DNA of 64,000 bases from NCBI GenBank assembly GCA_039922495.1, contig JBDTEO010000011.1:1-64000 (forward strand). The letters run 5' to 3'. The position numbers were made by a program, and so were the translations under genes. The notes below the pieces were generated by a model. It did no database searches and had not been told where the DNA came from. It saw only the letters and a list, made by a program, of their open reading frames with translations. Of this stretch, positions 46,460 to 55,851 are shown piece by piece. The DNA comes from JALYYC01 sp039922495. Its GTDB lineage: Bacteria > Chloroflexota > Dormibacteria > CF-121. Positions within the stretch are counted from its first letter, which is position 1. The number at the start of each line of letters is the position of its first letter.

Positions 46460-49225
46460 TCACAGGGCCGGCAGGCGCTGACGTAGGGTCAGCGCCTCAT
46501 GAAACAGATCTCCCGTTTTGAGCAACCGTTCCCCGAGTGACGTAATGGTCCACCGGTCCGGTCTCAACTTCGGATCGTCCAGCTCGGCCCAGGCGATCGG
46601 CACGGACACCGGCGCGTGCACCGCGGGACGGACCGAGTAAGGGCCCGCGAGCGTTTTGTTGATGACGTTTTGCGTGTAGTCGATCCGGATCTTCCCGGTG
46701 CGACGCTTGACCTCCCAGACCTCCGTCACCTTGTCCGGCATGAGCTCGGCGATCATGTGCGCGAGCTTCTCGACGAAGCTGCGGCTTTCATCGAGGGTGT
46801 AGCGGCGCTCGATCGGAATGTAGATGTGCAAGCCGCTCTGCCCGGTGGTCTTCAACAGCGCCCGCAGCTTGAGGTGGTCGAGGGCGGTTTTGATGACCTT
46901 GGCGACCATGATCACATCCTTGAAGGTCGCGCCTTCCGCCGGATCCAGGTCGACGACCGACCAGTCCGGGTACTCGGGCTTGTCGACGCGCGAGTACCAC
47001 GGGTGCATGTCGATCACGGCGTGGTTGGCCAGCCAGGCCAGCGTGGCTACCTCTTCGATCAGCATCCAGTCCTTGGTGTTCTTGCGGTCTTCGTACGTAA
47101 AGGTCGGGATCCAGTTCGGCGCGTACGACGGCTTGTCCTTCTGCCAGAAGCTCTTACCATGAATCCCATCCGGGTGCGGGTTCATGGACAGCGGCCGCTG
47201 GCTGTAGTAGGGGATCATCACGGGCGCGACCTGGACGTAGTAGCGGATCAGGTCCCGCTTGGTATAGCCATCCTCGGGAAAGAGGGCCTTGTTCAGGTTC
47301 GTCAGGTGCACGATCCGGCCGCCGATCTGCCAGTCGCCGTCCTTGACGATGGCATCAAGGGTCGCCAATTCTGAAGCTGTCGCCCCGCGAATCTTGATCC
47401 CGCGCTCCCTGGCGATCTCTGCGGCGGCTCGGCTGAGCGGCGTGTCAGGAACATCGGCGGCGAGCGGGGCGGCCCGGGACGCCCGGCTCTGGACCCGCCC
47501 GGGTCTCGCCGCCACGGTTTTTTCCGCCGTCTTGGCCCGCTTCGTGGGCGCCGTCTTGGCCGCCGTCTTGGCTGGCGTCGTTCCCATCTTCGTGGGCTTC
47601 GTCGCCGGCTTCGTTGCCTCCTTCGCCGGCTTCACGGCCGGCTCGGCCCGGGCGCTTGCCTTCGCCGCATCACGGGGCTGCTCGCGCCGGACACTGGCCG
47701 GCTCGACATCGTCCCGCAGGCCCAGGAAGACCGGCATTCGCATCACACCGTCGCGGGTCCACTCGGCAAACCGCACCTCGGCGACGAGCTTGGGCTTGAC
47801 CCAGGTCGCCTTCTCATTCGTCAGCGGTGGCTTGCCACTGAAGGGTGGGTCGTTGATGATCAACGGCTTCATTCGTTCGTACAACGAGGCGAGCGTCTTC
47901 TCGTCGAAGCCGCCACCCGTGTGTCCGCCGTACACCAACTTGCCGTGATCGTCGTAGATGCCAACCAGGATGGCGCCGAAATGTTTGCGGCTGTTCCGCG
48001 GCGCGGTGAAGCCACCGATCACGACGTCCTGGGTTTTGACGGCCTTGATCTTGAGCCAGGCGCTGCTGCGGATCCCTGGCTGATAGGGGCTATCGCGGAG
48101 CTTGGCCACGATTCCCTCCAGGTGGTTGTCTTTGGCTGCCTGGTAAAAGGCCGTGCCCTGGCCCAGCACGTGGTCCGAGTACTTGAGCACGCTCCCATCA
48201 CGAACCACGTCCCGCAGCAATCGCTTGCGGTCCTCGAGCGGCACTTTGAACAGCCGCTGGCCATCGACGTACACGATGTCGAAGACGAGGTACTGCATCG
48301 GGTGCGACTCCTTGCCCCGGTTTTGCAGTAGCTGGAACGAGGGCCGGCCGTTCTCGTCGAGAACGACGACCTCGCCGTCGAGGATGGCCTGTTTCGCCTT
48401 CACCAGGCGGCTGATGCCCTGGAGCTGCGGGTATTCGGCGTCGACGACGCGGCCGGCGCGCGTCCGGAGCGACACCTTGTCGTTGTCGATGAAGCTGACC
48501 AGCCGGATGCCATCCCATTTCACTTCGTAGAGCCAGCGATCATCGTCGAAAGGCTCGTCGACGAGCTGCGCCTTCATCGGATCGAGGCTTTTTAGCATCG
48601 GGCCCTTTTCCGCATTGGCGAGGTTGATCAGTCCGCCTTGGCCTTCCTCGCGGCGGCTCGACCAGACGGCGTCCTTGCCCTGTTCGATCTCTTCTTTCAA
48701 GCGCCCGGTCTTGACGGAGGTGTCGAATGTCTCGATGTTGAAATTCGGGTCGGCGGCTTCATCCTTCTTCTTGATCAGCAACCAATCCTTGCCTGATCGA
48801 GTGCGGATCAGCGCATACCGGCCTTTCAGCCGGACGCCGTGGAGTCGGAATTTCACTTCGCCGCGGCGAAGGGATTCGGCCGGCGTCGATTCCTCGAGCT
48901 CAAAGGTGCCCCAGTCCCACACCATCACGGTGCCGCCGCCGTACTCCCCTTTCGGGATCGTGCCCTCGAAGTCGTAATAGCTGACCGGATGGTCCTCGAC
49001 ATGCGCGGCCAGCCTGCGCTCGGTGGGATTCAAGGTAGGCCCTTTCGGAATCGCCCAGCTGACCAGCACCCCCTCCATCTCGAGGCGGAAGTCATAGTGC
49101 AACCGCGTGGCCCAGTGCTTCTGCACGACGAAGCGATTCTTGCCGCTGGGATCCGGAGCACCGCGCGGCTCGGCCGTCTTCGTGAAGTCGCGCTTGCGCT
49201 GGTATTCGGCCAGCGATCGTGGCAT
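46460..49225 (-). CDS. ligD: ATP-dependent DNA ligase D (PE-LIG-POL)
   Basis: A 921-aa multifunctional NHEJ protein. Residues about 1-180: 3'-phosphoesterase (RFVVQKHWATRLHYDFRLEM, HVEDHPVSYYDFEG). About 240-540: ligase with the adenylated Lys in YEVKWDGIRL, DGEVVVLDENG and EGIVAK. About 640-920: archaeo-eukaryotic primase-type polymerase (DIDPAEG-like VVDLDPAEG, GQSGLHIYIPIE). The order PE-LIG-POL is as in Pseudomonas, not POL-PE-LIG as in mycobacteria. A linker of about 60 residues between LIG and POL is Lys/Ala/Thr-rich and histone-like. Ku is not in the window. Confidence 0.93.
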   Translation of the reverse strand: MPRSLAEYQRKRDFTKTAEPRGAPDPSGKNRFVVQKHWATRLHYDFRLEMEGVLVSWAIPKGPTLNPTERRLAAHVEDHPVSYYDFEGTIPKGEYGGGTVMVWDWGTFELEESTPAESLRRGEVKFRLHGVRLKGRYALIRTRSGKDWLLIKKKDEAADPNFNIETFDTSVKTGRLKEEIEQGKDAVWSSRREEGQGGLINLANAEKGPMLKSLDPMKAQLVDEPFDDDRWLYEVKWDGIRLVSFIDNDKVSLRTRAGRVVDAEYPQLQGISRLVKAKQAILDGEVVVLDENGRPSFQLLQNRGKESHPMQYLVFDIVYVDGQRLFKVPLEDRKRLLRDVVRDGSVLKYSDHVLGQGTAFYQAAKDNHLEGIVAKLRDSPYQPGIRSSAWLKIKAVKTQDVVIGGFTAPRNSRKHFGAILVGIYDDHGKLVYGGHTGGGFDEKTLASLYERMKPLIINDPPFSGKPPLTNEKATWVKPKLVAEVRFAEWTRDGVMRMPVFLGLRDDVEPASVRREQPRDAAKASARAEPAVKPAKEATKPATKPTKMGTTPAKTAAKTAPTKRAKTAEKTVAARPGRVQSRASRAAPLAADVPDTPLSRAAAEIARERGIKIRGATASELATLDAIVKDGDWQIGGRIVHLTNLNKALFPEDGYTKRDLIRYYVQVAPVMIPYYSQRPLSMNPHPDGIHGKSFWQKDKPSYAPNWIPTFTYEDRKNTKDWMLIEEVATLAWLANHAVIDMHPWYSRVDKPEYPDWSVVDLDPAEGATFKDVIMVAKVIKTALDHLKLRALLKTTGQSGLHIYIPIERRYTLDESRSFVEKLAHMIAELMPDKVTEVWEVKRRTGKIRIDYTQNVINKTLAGPYSVRPAVHAPVSVPIAWAELDDPKLRPDRWTITSLGERLLKTGDLFHEALTLRQRLPAL

Positions 49226-49250
49226 GAATCCAGTTTGCCAGAATGTCCGA

Positions 49251-50435
49251 ATGGCGAATGACCTTTTGAATGACCTGCTTCGGATCGATCCGAAGAAAGA
49301 GCAATTGCTGATCAAGCACCGTCGCGCGCTGCATGCCGAGCCCGAGCTGGCTTTCGCCGAACATCAGACAGCGGCCTACATTGCCAGGGCGCTCGAGGGC
49401 ATGGGCTCGGTCGAGAACGTCCATTCCGTCGCGGGCACTGGTGTCGTCGGCCAGATCAAGGGCAAGCTGCCCGGTCGTGCGGTCGTGGTGCGGGCCGATA
49501 TGGACGGGCTCCCGCTCAACGAGTCGCCGGACCTCCCGTACCGTTCAACGCGCGCCGGCGTCATGCATGCCTGCGGCCACGATGTCCACATGGCGATTGC
49601 CCTCGTGCTGGCAGACCTTCTCTCGGTGAACACACATCGCCTGCCTGGCACGGTCCGCTTCGCCTTTCAGCCGGCCGAGGAGGGGGCGGGTGGGGCGAAG
49701 GTGATGATCGAGGCCGGGGTTCTCGACGAGATCGACCGGGTTATCGGGTTGCACGTCTGGGCCGGGCTGCCCACCGGGCAGGTCTCTGTCCGTGGCGACG
49801 CGATGATGGCGAGTGCCGACTTCTTCACCCTGACGGTGCGCGGCAAGGGTGGCCACGGGGCGATGCCGGAGGCCACGGTCGACGCGATCGTGATCGCGGC
49901 CGAGATCGTGACTGCCCTGCAGACGCTCGTCAGTCGGGAAACGGCGCCCCGCGCGCCAGTCGTCGTGACGCTGGGCAGCATTCACGGGGGAAGCGCGCAC
50001 AACGTCATAGCCGGCGAGGTCGTGATCCAGGGAACGCTGCGCAGCTTCGATGCGGACCTGCGGCGGCACCTGCTCCGGCGAAGCGCAGACCTGGCCGAGG
50101 GCATCGCGCAGGCCATGCGGGGATCGTGCAGCTTTCGGCATGACACTGGGACGCCGCCGACCATCAACGATCCGGCGATCGCCGGGCTGGTCGCGGAGGC
50201 GGCTCGGGGTGTCCTTGGTGATGCCGCCGTCGTCCCCTTCGAACCCTTGATGGTGGGTGAGGACTTCGCCTACTTCCTTAAGGCGCGACCCGGCTGCTTC
50301 TTTTTGCTTGGCGGGGCGCCCGAGGGCGATCCGGTTGTTCACCACACCGCCGAGTTCCGGATCGATGAGCGGTGCCTGCCAATTGGCCTGCGGGTGATGG
50401 CCGCCGCCGTCTTACGGTTGCTCGAGCCGGATTAG
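49251..50435 (+). CDS. M20-family amidohydrolase/aminoacylase
   Basis: A 394-aa di-zinc hydrolase of the M20D (IAA-amino-acid hydrolase/hippuricase) type. Metal ligands are in MHACGHDVHMA, FQPAEEGAGGAKVMIEAGVL and near the C-terminus in VHHTAEF; the dimerisation domain has GKGGHGAMPE. It cleaves N-acyl amino acids. The start MANDLLND is supported by a CAGAAT box 6 nt upstream, fitting a leaderless transcript. It is divergent from ligD with a 25-nt gap. Confidence 0.9.
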   Translation: MANDLLNDLLRIDPKKEQLLIKHRRALHAEPELAFAEHQTAAYIARALEGMGSVENVHSVAGTGVVGQIKGKLPGRAVVVRADMDGLPLNESPDLPYRSTRAGVMHACGHDVHMAIALVLADLLSVNTHRLPGTVRFAFQPAEEGAGGAKVMIEAGVLDEIDRVIGLHVWAGLPTGQVSVRGDAMMASADFFTLTVRGKGGHGAMPEATVDAIVIAAEIVTALQTLVSRETAPRAPVVVTLGSIHGGSAHNVIAGEVVIQGTLRSFDADLRRHLLRRSADLAEGIAQAMRGSCSFRHDTGTPPTINDPAIAGLVAEAARGVLGDAAVVPFEPLMVGEDFAYFLKARPGCFFLLGGAPEGDPVVHHTAEFRIDERCLPIGLRVMAAAVLRLLEPD

Positions 50436-50746
50436 AAGCGGGGCCGTCGCAGGCTCGGCCGGACGCTGTACCCGATCAGAATGATGCTGAGGCCGAGGGC
50501 GGCGAGCATGCTGCCCCAGTTCAGGGGAAAGCCGGCAACGGCGGCCAGCAGGCCCAGGGACGAGCCCAGCAGGGTCACCATGCCCAGCAGCCGGATCACC
50601 CGGTTGAACCGGCTTCGGTAGGGGATAACGATTCGGGGCTTCCTTTCGACGAGATCCGTCATCTCGTGCGGCGCGCTGTTCTCAACCAACTCCGCGGGTA
50701 TAACGAAGGGCGGCCTTGTCTCCGGTGACGTCTGCGTGACAGTCAT
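50432..50746 (-). CDS. Small membrane protein, unknown function
   Basis: A 104-aa protein. An N-terminal polar half of about 48 residues is followed by two hydrophobic segments (about 52-71 and 76-95) and a basic tail (RPSLRRPRF). It overlaps the convergent M20 gene's stop by 4 nt. Start MTVTQTSPE is chosen over upstream in-frame sequence that lies antisense to the CBS gene. No family is recognised. Confidence 0.6.
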   Translation of the reverse strand: MTVTQTSPETRPPFVIPAELVENSAPHEMTDLVERKPRIVIPYRSRFNRVIRLLGMVTLLGSSLGLLAAVAGFPLNWGSMLAALGLSIILIGYSVRPSLRRPRF

Positions 50747-50794
50747 CTGTCGGGGACATGACGCCGCACCGGGGACCGGACCGGTGGGCACACC

Positions 50795-50800
50795 TATAAT
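50795..50800 (+). promoter_or_regulatory. -10 box of the CBS-domain gene operon
   Basis: A perfect TATAAT ends 9 nt before the ATG at 50810, with no Shine-Dalgarno sequence between, and drives the five-gene operon ending with tldE. Confidence 0.6.
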
Positions 50801-50809
50801 TTCTGGTTG

Positions 50810-51202
50810 ATGCCCACCGCCATCCGCGAGGCGCGTACGGTCGAGCAGGCGATGTCGGCGCAATTTGCCTTCTGCTTTCCCAACACGACGCTGCCCCAGG
50901 CGGCGCGCATGATGGCGCAAAACCGCGTCTACGAGCTGCCGGTGATCGTCGATCAGCGCTGCCTCGGCTACGTCTCCTATCTCGACATCCTGCAGCGCTA
51001 CGTCAAGGCGCGGCTCGGCGTGCGCGTCGCCGATGTCACCCGTACCCCGCTGCCGGAAGTCCGCCCGGACGCGCCGCTGACGGCGGCGGTCGCCCTCCTG
51101 AAGGAGAGCGGCCGGCATCTGGTTCTGGTCACAACTGACGCCGGGATGCCGGTCGGGGCGCTGACGCTCCGGGACCTCAGCCGGGCTTTGGGTCCCCGCT
51201 AG
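50810..51202 (+). CDS. CBS domain pair protein
   Basis: A 130-aa protein made of two CBS motifs: AMSAQFAFCFPNTTLPQAAR with NRVYELPVIVD, and DVTRTPLPEVRPDAPLTAAV with the closing PVGALTLRDLSRAL. CBS pairs bind adenine nucleotides and regulate linked proteins. Its stop shares one base with the start of a fusion protein that carries a second CBS pair; the two may form a four-CBS regulatory disc on that protein (inference). Confidence 0.82.
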   Translation: MPTAIREARTVEQAMSAQFAFCFPNTTLPQAARMMAQNRVYELPVIVDQRCLGYVSYLDILQRYVKARLGVRVADVTRTPLPEVRPDAPLTAAVALLKESGRHLVLVTTDAGMPVGALTLRDLSRALGPR

Positions 51203-53421
51203 TGCCGGCCCTCAGCAAGCTCCTGCAGCCCATCGTGGCTACTTGCCCGGCCGACACGCCGGCGCCGACGGCCTTGCAACAACTGACCGCCTCCGGGGCT
51301 GAGGCGCTGATCGTGACGCGCGACGGCGTGCCGGTTGGGCTGTTCTCGCACCGGGAAGCGCTGGCGCTGTTCGACGACGGCGCCGGGCCGGTGGAGCAAT
51401 TCATGCGGCGGCCGCTGCCGGGCCGCAACCTGGCGGACTCGATGGAGTCGGGGGCCGAGATCATGGTCCGTGAGGACACGCCCGCGGTCCTGCTCAGTGC
51501 CGACGAGGGTGCGTTGTTTCGGAAGACGTCGCGCACGGTGGGCATGGTCAGCGCCACCGACATCCTGACCGAGATCGGCAGGACCACCACCGATACCGCG
51601 TCGAACAAGGTCTTTGTCGGGCGCCAGGACCTGGGCCTCAACGTGCCGGTCTCGCCCTGCCAGCGGGCCTGCCCGATTCACCAGGACATCGCGGCCTACG
51701 TCGACTACGTCTCACAGGGTCGCTACCTGGATTCCTGGCTCGTAATCCATGAAACCAACCCGTTCCCCTCGATGCTCGGGCGCCTCTGCAACCACCCCTG
51801 CGAAACCGACTGCAAGCGGGGTTGGGTCCAGGGGCCGGAGAATGCCGTCTCCATCAAGTCGTTGAAGCGGTTCGCGACCGATTACGCCTGGGCGCGCCGG
51901 ATGAAGATCGACTACCGGCGGGCGCCCGAGAACGGCAAGCGCGTCGCCGTGGTCGGCGCCGGTCCGGCCGGCCTCACCGCTGCCCAGGACCTTCGGCTGA
52001 TGGGCTACGCGGTCGACCTCTACGAGCGCGAAAAGAAACTGGGCGGCCTGCTGTCCACGAGCATCCCGCATTTTCGCTTCGAGATGGACCAGTTGCTCTG
52101 GGAGATCGAGATGGTCGTCGCAACCGGCGTCAACGTCCTGCTGGAGAAGAATGTCGGCAAGGACATCAAGGTCGACCAGTTGTTGGGCGACTACGACGCC
52201 GTCTTCCTCTCGGTGGGCATGATGACCGGCCGGATCCTGCCGGTGCCGGGCTCGGACCTCCCCGAGGTGATTTCCGCGATGGAGTTTCTTCGGCTCCGCT
52301 CCTACGACCTCATTCCCGAGAACTTCCCCCGCGGCGACGACGTGGTGGTCATCGGTGGCGGTGCGGTCGCGACCGATGCCGCCCAGACGTCGATCAAGAG
52401 CGGGGCTCGCAAGGCCTGGATGGTCTCCATCGAGCCCGCCGACCGGCTCCCGGCGTTTGGCAACGAGCTGGTCGAGGCGCGCGAGATCGGCCTGCAACTC
52501 CACACGGGCGTCATCGTCAACGCCATCAAGGCCGACGAGCGTGGGCACGTGAATGGGGTCGAATTCATCCGGGTCGACGAGAAGAAGCTCGAGTTCGACC
52601 CCGAAAGTGGCAAGTTGTTGATCAACACGGTGCAGAAGATCCCGGGCAGCGAGCATGTCATCCCCTGCCGCTACGCCATCTTCGCCTCCGGCCAGATCAT
52701 GGACTTCCCGCAGGACCAGGGCGTGCCGCTGACCCCGCGGAAATTGCTGGAAGCGGATACCGGTGGTCATACCAAGGTGCCCAAGCTGTTTGCCGGCGGG
52801 GATTGCGTCGAGGGTCCATCCTTCATCGTCAACGCCGTCGCCTGGGGTCACCGGGTCGCCCGGTCGATCAACGAATTCCTGGGCGCCAGCGTGCCGCGGG
52901 ATGCGATGCCGCTGACCGTGATCGAGGCCACCGATGACCACCGGGAAGCCGACTACTACCCGCGGGAGGAGCCGCCCATCCTGCCGGCGGAGAAGCGGAT
53001 GGACATGAGCCCAGTCGAACTGCCCTGGAACGATGAGCAGGCGATCACCGCGGCCCTCCGCTGCTTCCAGTGCGACACCGTGCACCATGTCGACGAGTCG
53101 ACCTGCATCCTCTGCGGCGCCTGTGACGATGTCTGCCCGGAGAAGGCCCTGGACGTGATCGTCTTCGGCGAGAATCGCGACACCTCCAGCGGTGGTTTCG
53201 TCGAAATCTGCAATACCGTCCTCGGGGGAGAGTTCGGGGGCAAGGCGGGCAAGATCATGGTCAACTACGACCGCTGCACCAACTGCCGGATCTGTGAGGA
53301 CCACTGCCCCGTGAACTGCATCACCTTCCAGCGGGTTCGCTTTCGTGACGACACGATGCAGATGATTCCGTTGACGCCGGTCAAGACGCCACTCAAGACG
53401 CCGGTCAAGGCGGGCGCCTGA
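51202..53421 (+). CDS. CBS-GltD-ferredoxin fusion oxidoreductase
   Basis: 739 aa in three parts. Residues 1-120: a CBS-domain pair. About 145-600: glutamate-synthase small-subunit-type flavoprotein, with the N-terminal iron-sulfur Cys set in CQRACPIHQDIAAYVDYV and GRLCNHPCETDCKR, the FAD motif VAVVGAGPAGLTAAQDL and the NAD(P)H motif VVVIGGGAVATDAAQ. About 610-720: two ferredoxin [4Fe-4S] motifs, CILCGACDDVCPEKAL and CTNCRICEDHCPVNCI. Related proteins feed NAD(P)H electrons to partner reductases. Addition of CBS sensors is unusual. Coupled to ccsB by a 1-nt overlap. Confidence 0.88.
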   Translation: MPALSKLLQPIVATCPADTPAPTALQQLTASGAEALIVTRDGVPVGLFSHREALALFDDGAGPVEQFMRRPLPGRNLADSMESGAEIMVREDTPAVLLSADEGALFRKTSRTVGMVSATDILTEIGRTTTDTASNKVFVGRQDLGLNVPVSPCQRACPIHQDIAAYVDYVSQGRYLDSWLVIHETNPFPSMLGRLCNHPCETDCKRGWVQGPENAVSIKSLKRFATDYAWARRMKIDYRRAPENGKRVAVVGAGPAGLTAAQDLRLMGYAVDLYEREKKLGGLLSTSIPHFRFEMDQLLWEIEMVVATGVNVLLEKNVGKDIKVDQLLGDYDAVFLSVGMMTGRILPVPGSDLPEVISAMEFLRLRSYDLIPENFPRGDDVVVIGGGAVATDAAQTSIKSGARKAWMVSIEPADRLPAFGNELVEAREIGLQLHTGVIVNAIKADERGHVNGVEFIRVDEKKLEFDPESGKLLINTVQKIPGSEHVIPCRYAIFASGQIMDFPQDQGVPLTPRKLLEADTGGHTKVPKLFAGGDCVEGPSFIVNAVAWGHRVARSINEFLGASVPRDAMPLTVIEATDDHREADYYPREEPPILPAEKRMDMSPVELPWNDEQAITAALRCFQCDTVHHVDESTCILCGACDDVCPEKALDVIVFGENRDTSSGGFVEICNTVLGGEFGGKAGKIMVNYDRCTNCRICEDHCPVNCITFQRVRFRDDTMQMIPLTPVKTPLKTPVKAGA

Positions 53422-54422
53422 TGGCGAGGCTCACGGTCGGCGAGGGCGTCGCCAGCCGCACCGAAACGGCCGGCAGCCGGCCGGCCCTCCTGGTGTGGCG
53501 GCTCACCCCGCTCGCCTTCTATCTGCTGGGGTTTCTCCTGATTCGCGGCGACCTTCCCCGGCTGCCCGGGTCCGTCGCGGACCTGTCGCTCCACCTGTAT
53601 TTCACCGCGATGGTGTTCTACGTCGGCGCCATGTTCTTCTACTTCGCCTACTTCGCCTACCGGCGGGAAGGCCTGCGCTGGCTTGGCCTGGTGCTGGCGG
53701 TTCCCGGAGCCGCCGTGCACCTGGGCGCGATCATCAGCCGCGGGTTTGCCGATGGCCACTACCCGCTCGCCAACATGTACGAGTACAGCTCGATGTGCGC
53801 CCTGGTCGCCGTCGTCGTGTTCCTCCTGATGACGGTGCGCTATCCGGTCGCGTCACTGGGCGGCGGGGTCGCCTTGTTCGTTGTGGTGGCGCTGATGGGC
53901 GTCGGCTATGGCCTGTACCAATCGCCCGAGCCGCTCGTCCCGGCGCTCCAGAGCTACTGGCTCAAGATCCACGTCAGCAGCATGATGGCCTCATCCGGCA
54001 TCCTCGTCTCCAGCTTCGTCTTCGCCGGACTGTATCTCGCCAAAGATCGAAGCGCGAGCGTCAAATCCTGGCTCCACGGGTCCGCGATCGCCGCCAGGCT
54101 GCCATCACTGGAGACGCTCGACCGACTGACCTTCCGTGCCATCCTCCTTGGCTTTCCGATCTGGACCTTCGGGACGATGGCCGGCGCGATCTGGGGTGAG
54201 CACGCCTGGGGCCGGTGGTGGGGCTGGGATCCGAAGGAAACCTGGGCCGCCATCACCTGGATGGTGTACGCGATTTACCTGCACGCGCACGGCCTTCGTG
54301 CCTGGCGTGGGCGCCGCACCGCCCTGATCGCGACGGCGGGATTCATTTCGATCATGGTGACCCTCTACGCGGTCAACCTCTGGATCGTCGGCCTCCACAG
54401 CTATGCCAAGGGCGCAGGATAG
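53421..54422 (+). CDS. ccsB: Cytochrome c biogenesis protein, CcsB/CcsA type
   Basis: A 333-aa integral membrane heme-handling protein of the system II cytochrome c maturation family. About eight hydrophobic segments; the Trp-rich heme motif GRWWGWDPKETWA follows AGAIWGEHAW, and conserved His residues are visible in LKIHVSSMM and YLHAHGLRAW. It would deliver heme to apocytochrome c with a ResB/Ccs1 partner that is not visible here. Starts within the preceding stop; its end overlaps tldD by 20 nt. Confidence 0.87.
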   Translation: MARLTVGEGVASRTETAGSRPALLVWRLTPLAFYLLGFLLIRGDLPRLPGSVADLSLHLYFTAMVFYVGAMFFYFAYFAYRREGLRWLGLVLAVPGAAVHLGAIISRGFADGHYPLANMYEYSSMCALVAVVVFLLMTVRYPVASLGGGVALFVVVALMGVGYGLYQSPEPLVPALQSYWLKIHVSSMMASSGILVSSFVFAGLYLAKDRSASVKSWLHGSAIAARLPSLETLDRLTFRAILLGFPIWTFGTMAGAIWGEHAWGRWWGWDPKETWAAITWMVYAIYLHAHGLRAWRGRRTALIATAGFISIMVTLYAVNLWIVGLHSYAKGAG

Positions 54423-55851
54423 CCCAGCCCTGACGCCACCGCTGATCGAGCCATCCCTCGTCGACAGCGTCATCAAGCGGGCGCTGCGCTCCGGTGCCGA
54501 CTTCGTCGAGCTCTTCGTCGAACGCAAGCGCAACCAGGCGATCAGCGTCGAGGAGGGCCGAGTCCAGCGGGTGAACTCGGGCAACGATCACGGGGCCGGC
54601 CTGCGCATCATCCATGGCGGCACGGTCAGCTACATCTATACCGAGGACCTCTCCGAGGATGGCTTGTATAAGACCGCCGACCTCGCGGCCTCGATCGGCC
54701 GGCGAGGCGGTGGGACGCTCTCGCTGACCCAGGTCACCGGGACTCCGCACAAGCCGCAGGTGATCGAGGTCGCGCCTGACTCGGTTGGCCCGGAAGCCAA
54801 GATCGAGTTGTTGCTCGAGGCCGACCACGCGGCGCGCGCCGTGCACGGGAGCATCAAGCAGGTCGGCGTCGGCTACGGCCAGAGCTCGCAGCAGGTCCTG
54901 GTCGCCAACTCGGAAGGCGTCCGCCATGGCGACTCCCGCACCCGGATCCGTCTCATGATCCATGCGGTCGCTGAGCGCAACGGCGAGATCCAGACGGCGA
55001 TGGAAGCGCCTGGTTCGCAGCGCGGTTTCGAGTTCTTCGATGAAACGTCGCCAGCCGCCTACGCCCGGGCCGCGGCCGAGCGGGCGGTCGCCCTGCTCGA
55101 CGCAGGCCCATCACCGGCGGGGACGATGGCGGTCGTGGTCGGCAATGAGTTCGGGGGCGTCCTGTTCCACGAGGCCTGTGGCCACGGGCTCGAGGCCGAT
55201 TTCGTGGGAAAAGGCTCGACGGTCTTCGGCGGCAAGATCGGGCAGCCGGTCGCCAGCCCGATCGTCACCGCGATCGATGACGGCACCCTGCCAAGCCGCT
55301 GGGGAACCCTGGCGGTCGATGACGAAGGGGTGCCGACCCGCCGTAATGTCCTGATCCAGGACGGCGTCCTGGTGAGCTACATGTACGACCGGCTGCGCGC
55401 CGGGCAGCAGCAGCACGTCCCCACCGGCAATGGGCGGCGACAGTCGTACCAGCACTTACCGATCCCGCGCATGACCAACACCTTCATCGCGGCCGGGGCG
55501 CACACGGTCGACGACATTATCGCGGCCACCCCGCGCGGCCTCTACGCCAAGAAGCTCGGCGCGGGGCAGGTGGATGTCACCAGTGGCGACTTCGTCTTCG
55601 CCGTCACCGAGGGCTACCTGATCGAGGCGGGCAAGGTCGGTCGTCCCGTCCGCGGGGCCACCATCGTCGGCAACGGGCCCCAGGCGCTGCACAAGATCGA
55701 CATGGTGGGCAACGACCTGAAGCTCGCCCCCGGCACCTGCGGCAAGGAGGGACAGGGCGTCCCGGTCTCGGTCGGCCAGCCCACCATCCGGATCAGCGAG
55801 CTGACCGTCGGCGGCACGGGCGTGGTGCCCGGTGGCGCGATGCGTCCGTGA
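54403..55851 (+). CDS. tldD: TldD metalloprotease
   Basis: A 482-aa M103-type zinc protease subunit. The catalytic HEACGHGLEAD (HExxxH) is intact near residue 256, with the downstream TNTFIAAGAHTVDDIIA and the Gly-rich C-terminal fold. TldD/TldE heterodimers degrade unfolded peptides and mature microcin B17-type or other modified peptides. Start overlaps ccsB by 20 nt; stop overlaps tldE by 4 nt, so both subunits are made in balanced amounts. Confidence 0.93.
   Translation: MPRAQDSPALTPPLIEPSLVDSVIKRALRSGADFVELFVERKRNQAISVEEGRVQRVNSGNDHGAGLRIIHGGTVSYIYTEDLSEDGLYKTADLAASIGRRGGGTLSLTQVTGTPHKPQVIEVAPDSVGPEAKIELLLEADHAARAVHGSIKQVGVGYGQSSQQVLVANSEGVRHGDSRTRIRLMIHAVAERNGEIQTAMEAPGSQRGFEFFDETSPAAYARAAAERAVALLDAGPSPAGTMAVVVGNEFGGVLFHEACGHGLEADFVGKGSTVFGGKIGQPVASPIVTAIDDGTLPSRWGTLAVDDEGVPTRRNVLIQDGVLVSYMYDRLRAGQQQHVPTGNGRRQSYQHLPIPRMTNTFIAAGAHTVDDIIAATPRGLYAKKLGAGQVDVTSGDFVFAVTEGYLIEAGKVGRPVRGATIVGNGPQALHKIDMVGNDLKLAPGTCGKEGQGVPVSVGQPTIRISELTVGGTGVVPGGAMRP

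Noticed and set aside
51712..53304. 530-aa minus-strand frame opposite the CBS-GltD-ferredoxin gene
   Set aside because: Shadow of a strongly conserved plus-strand gene; no motif and no start signal.
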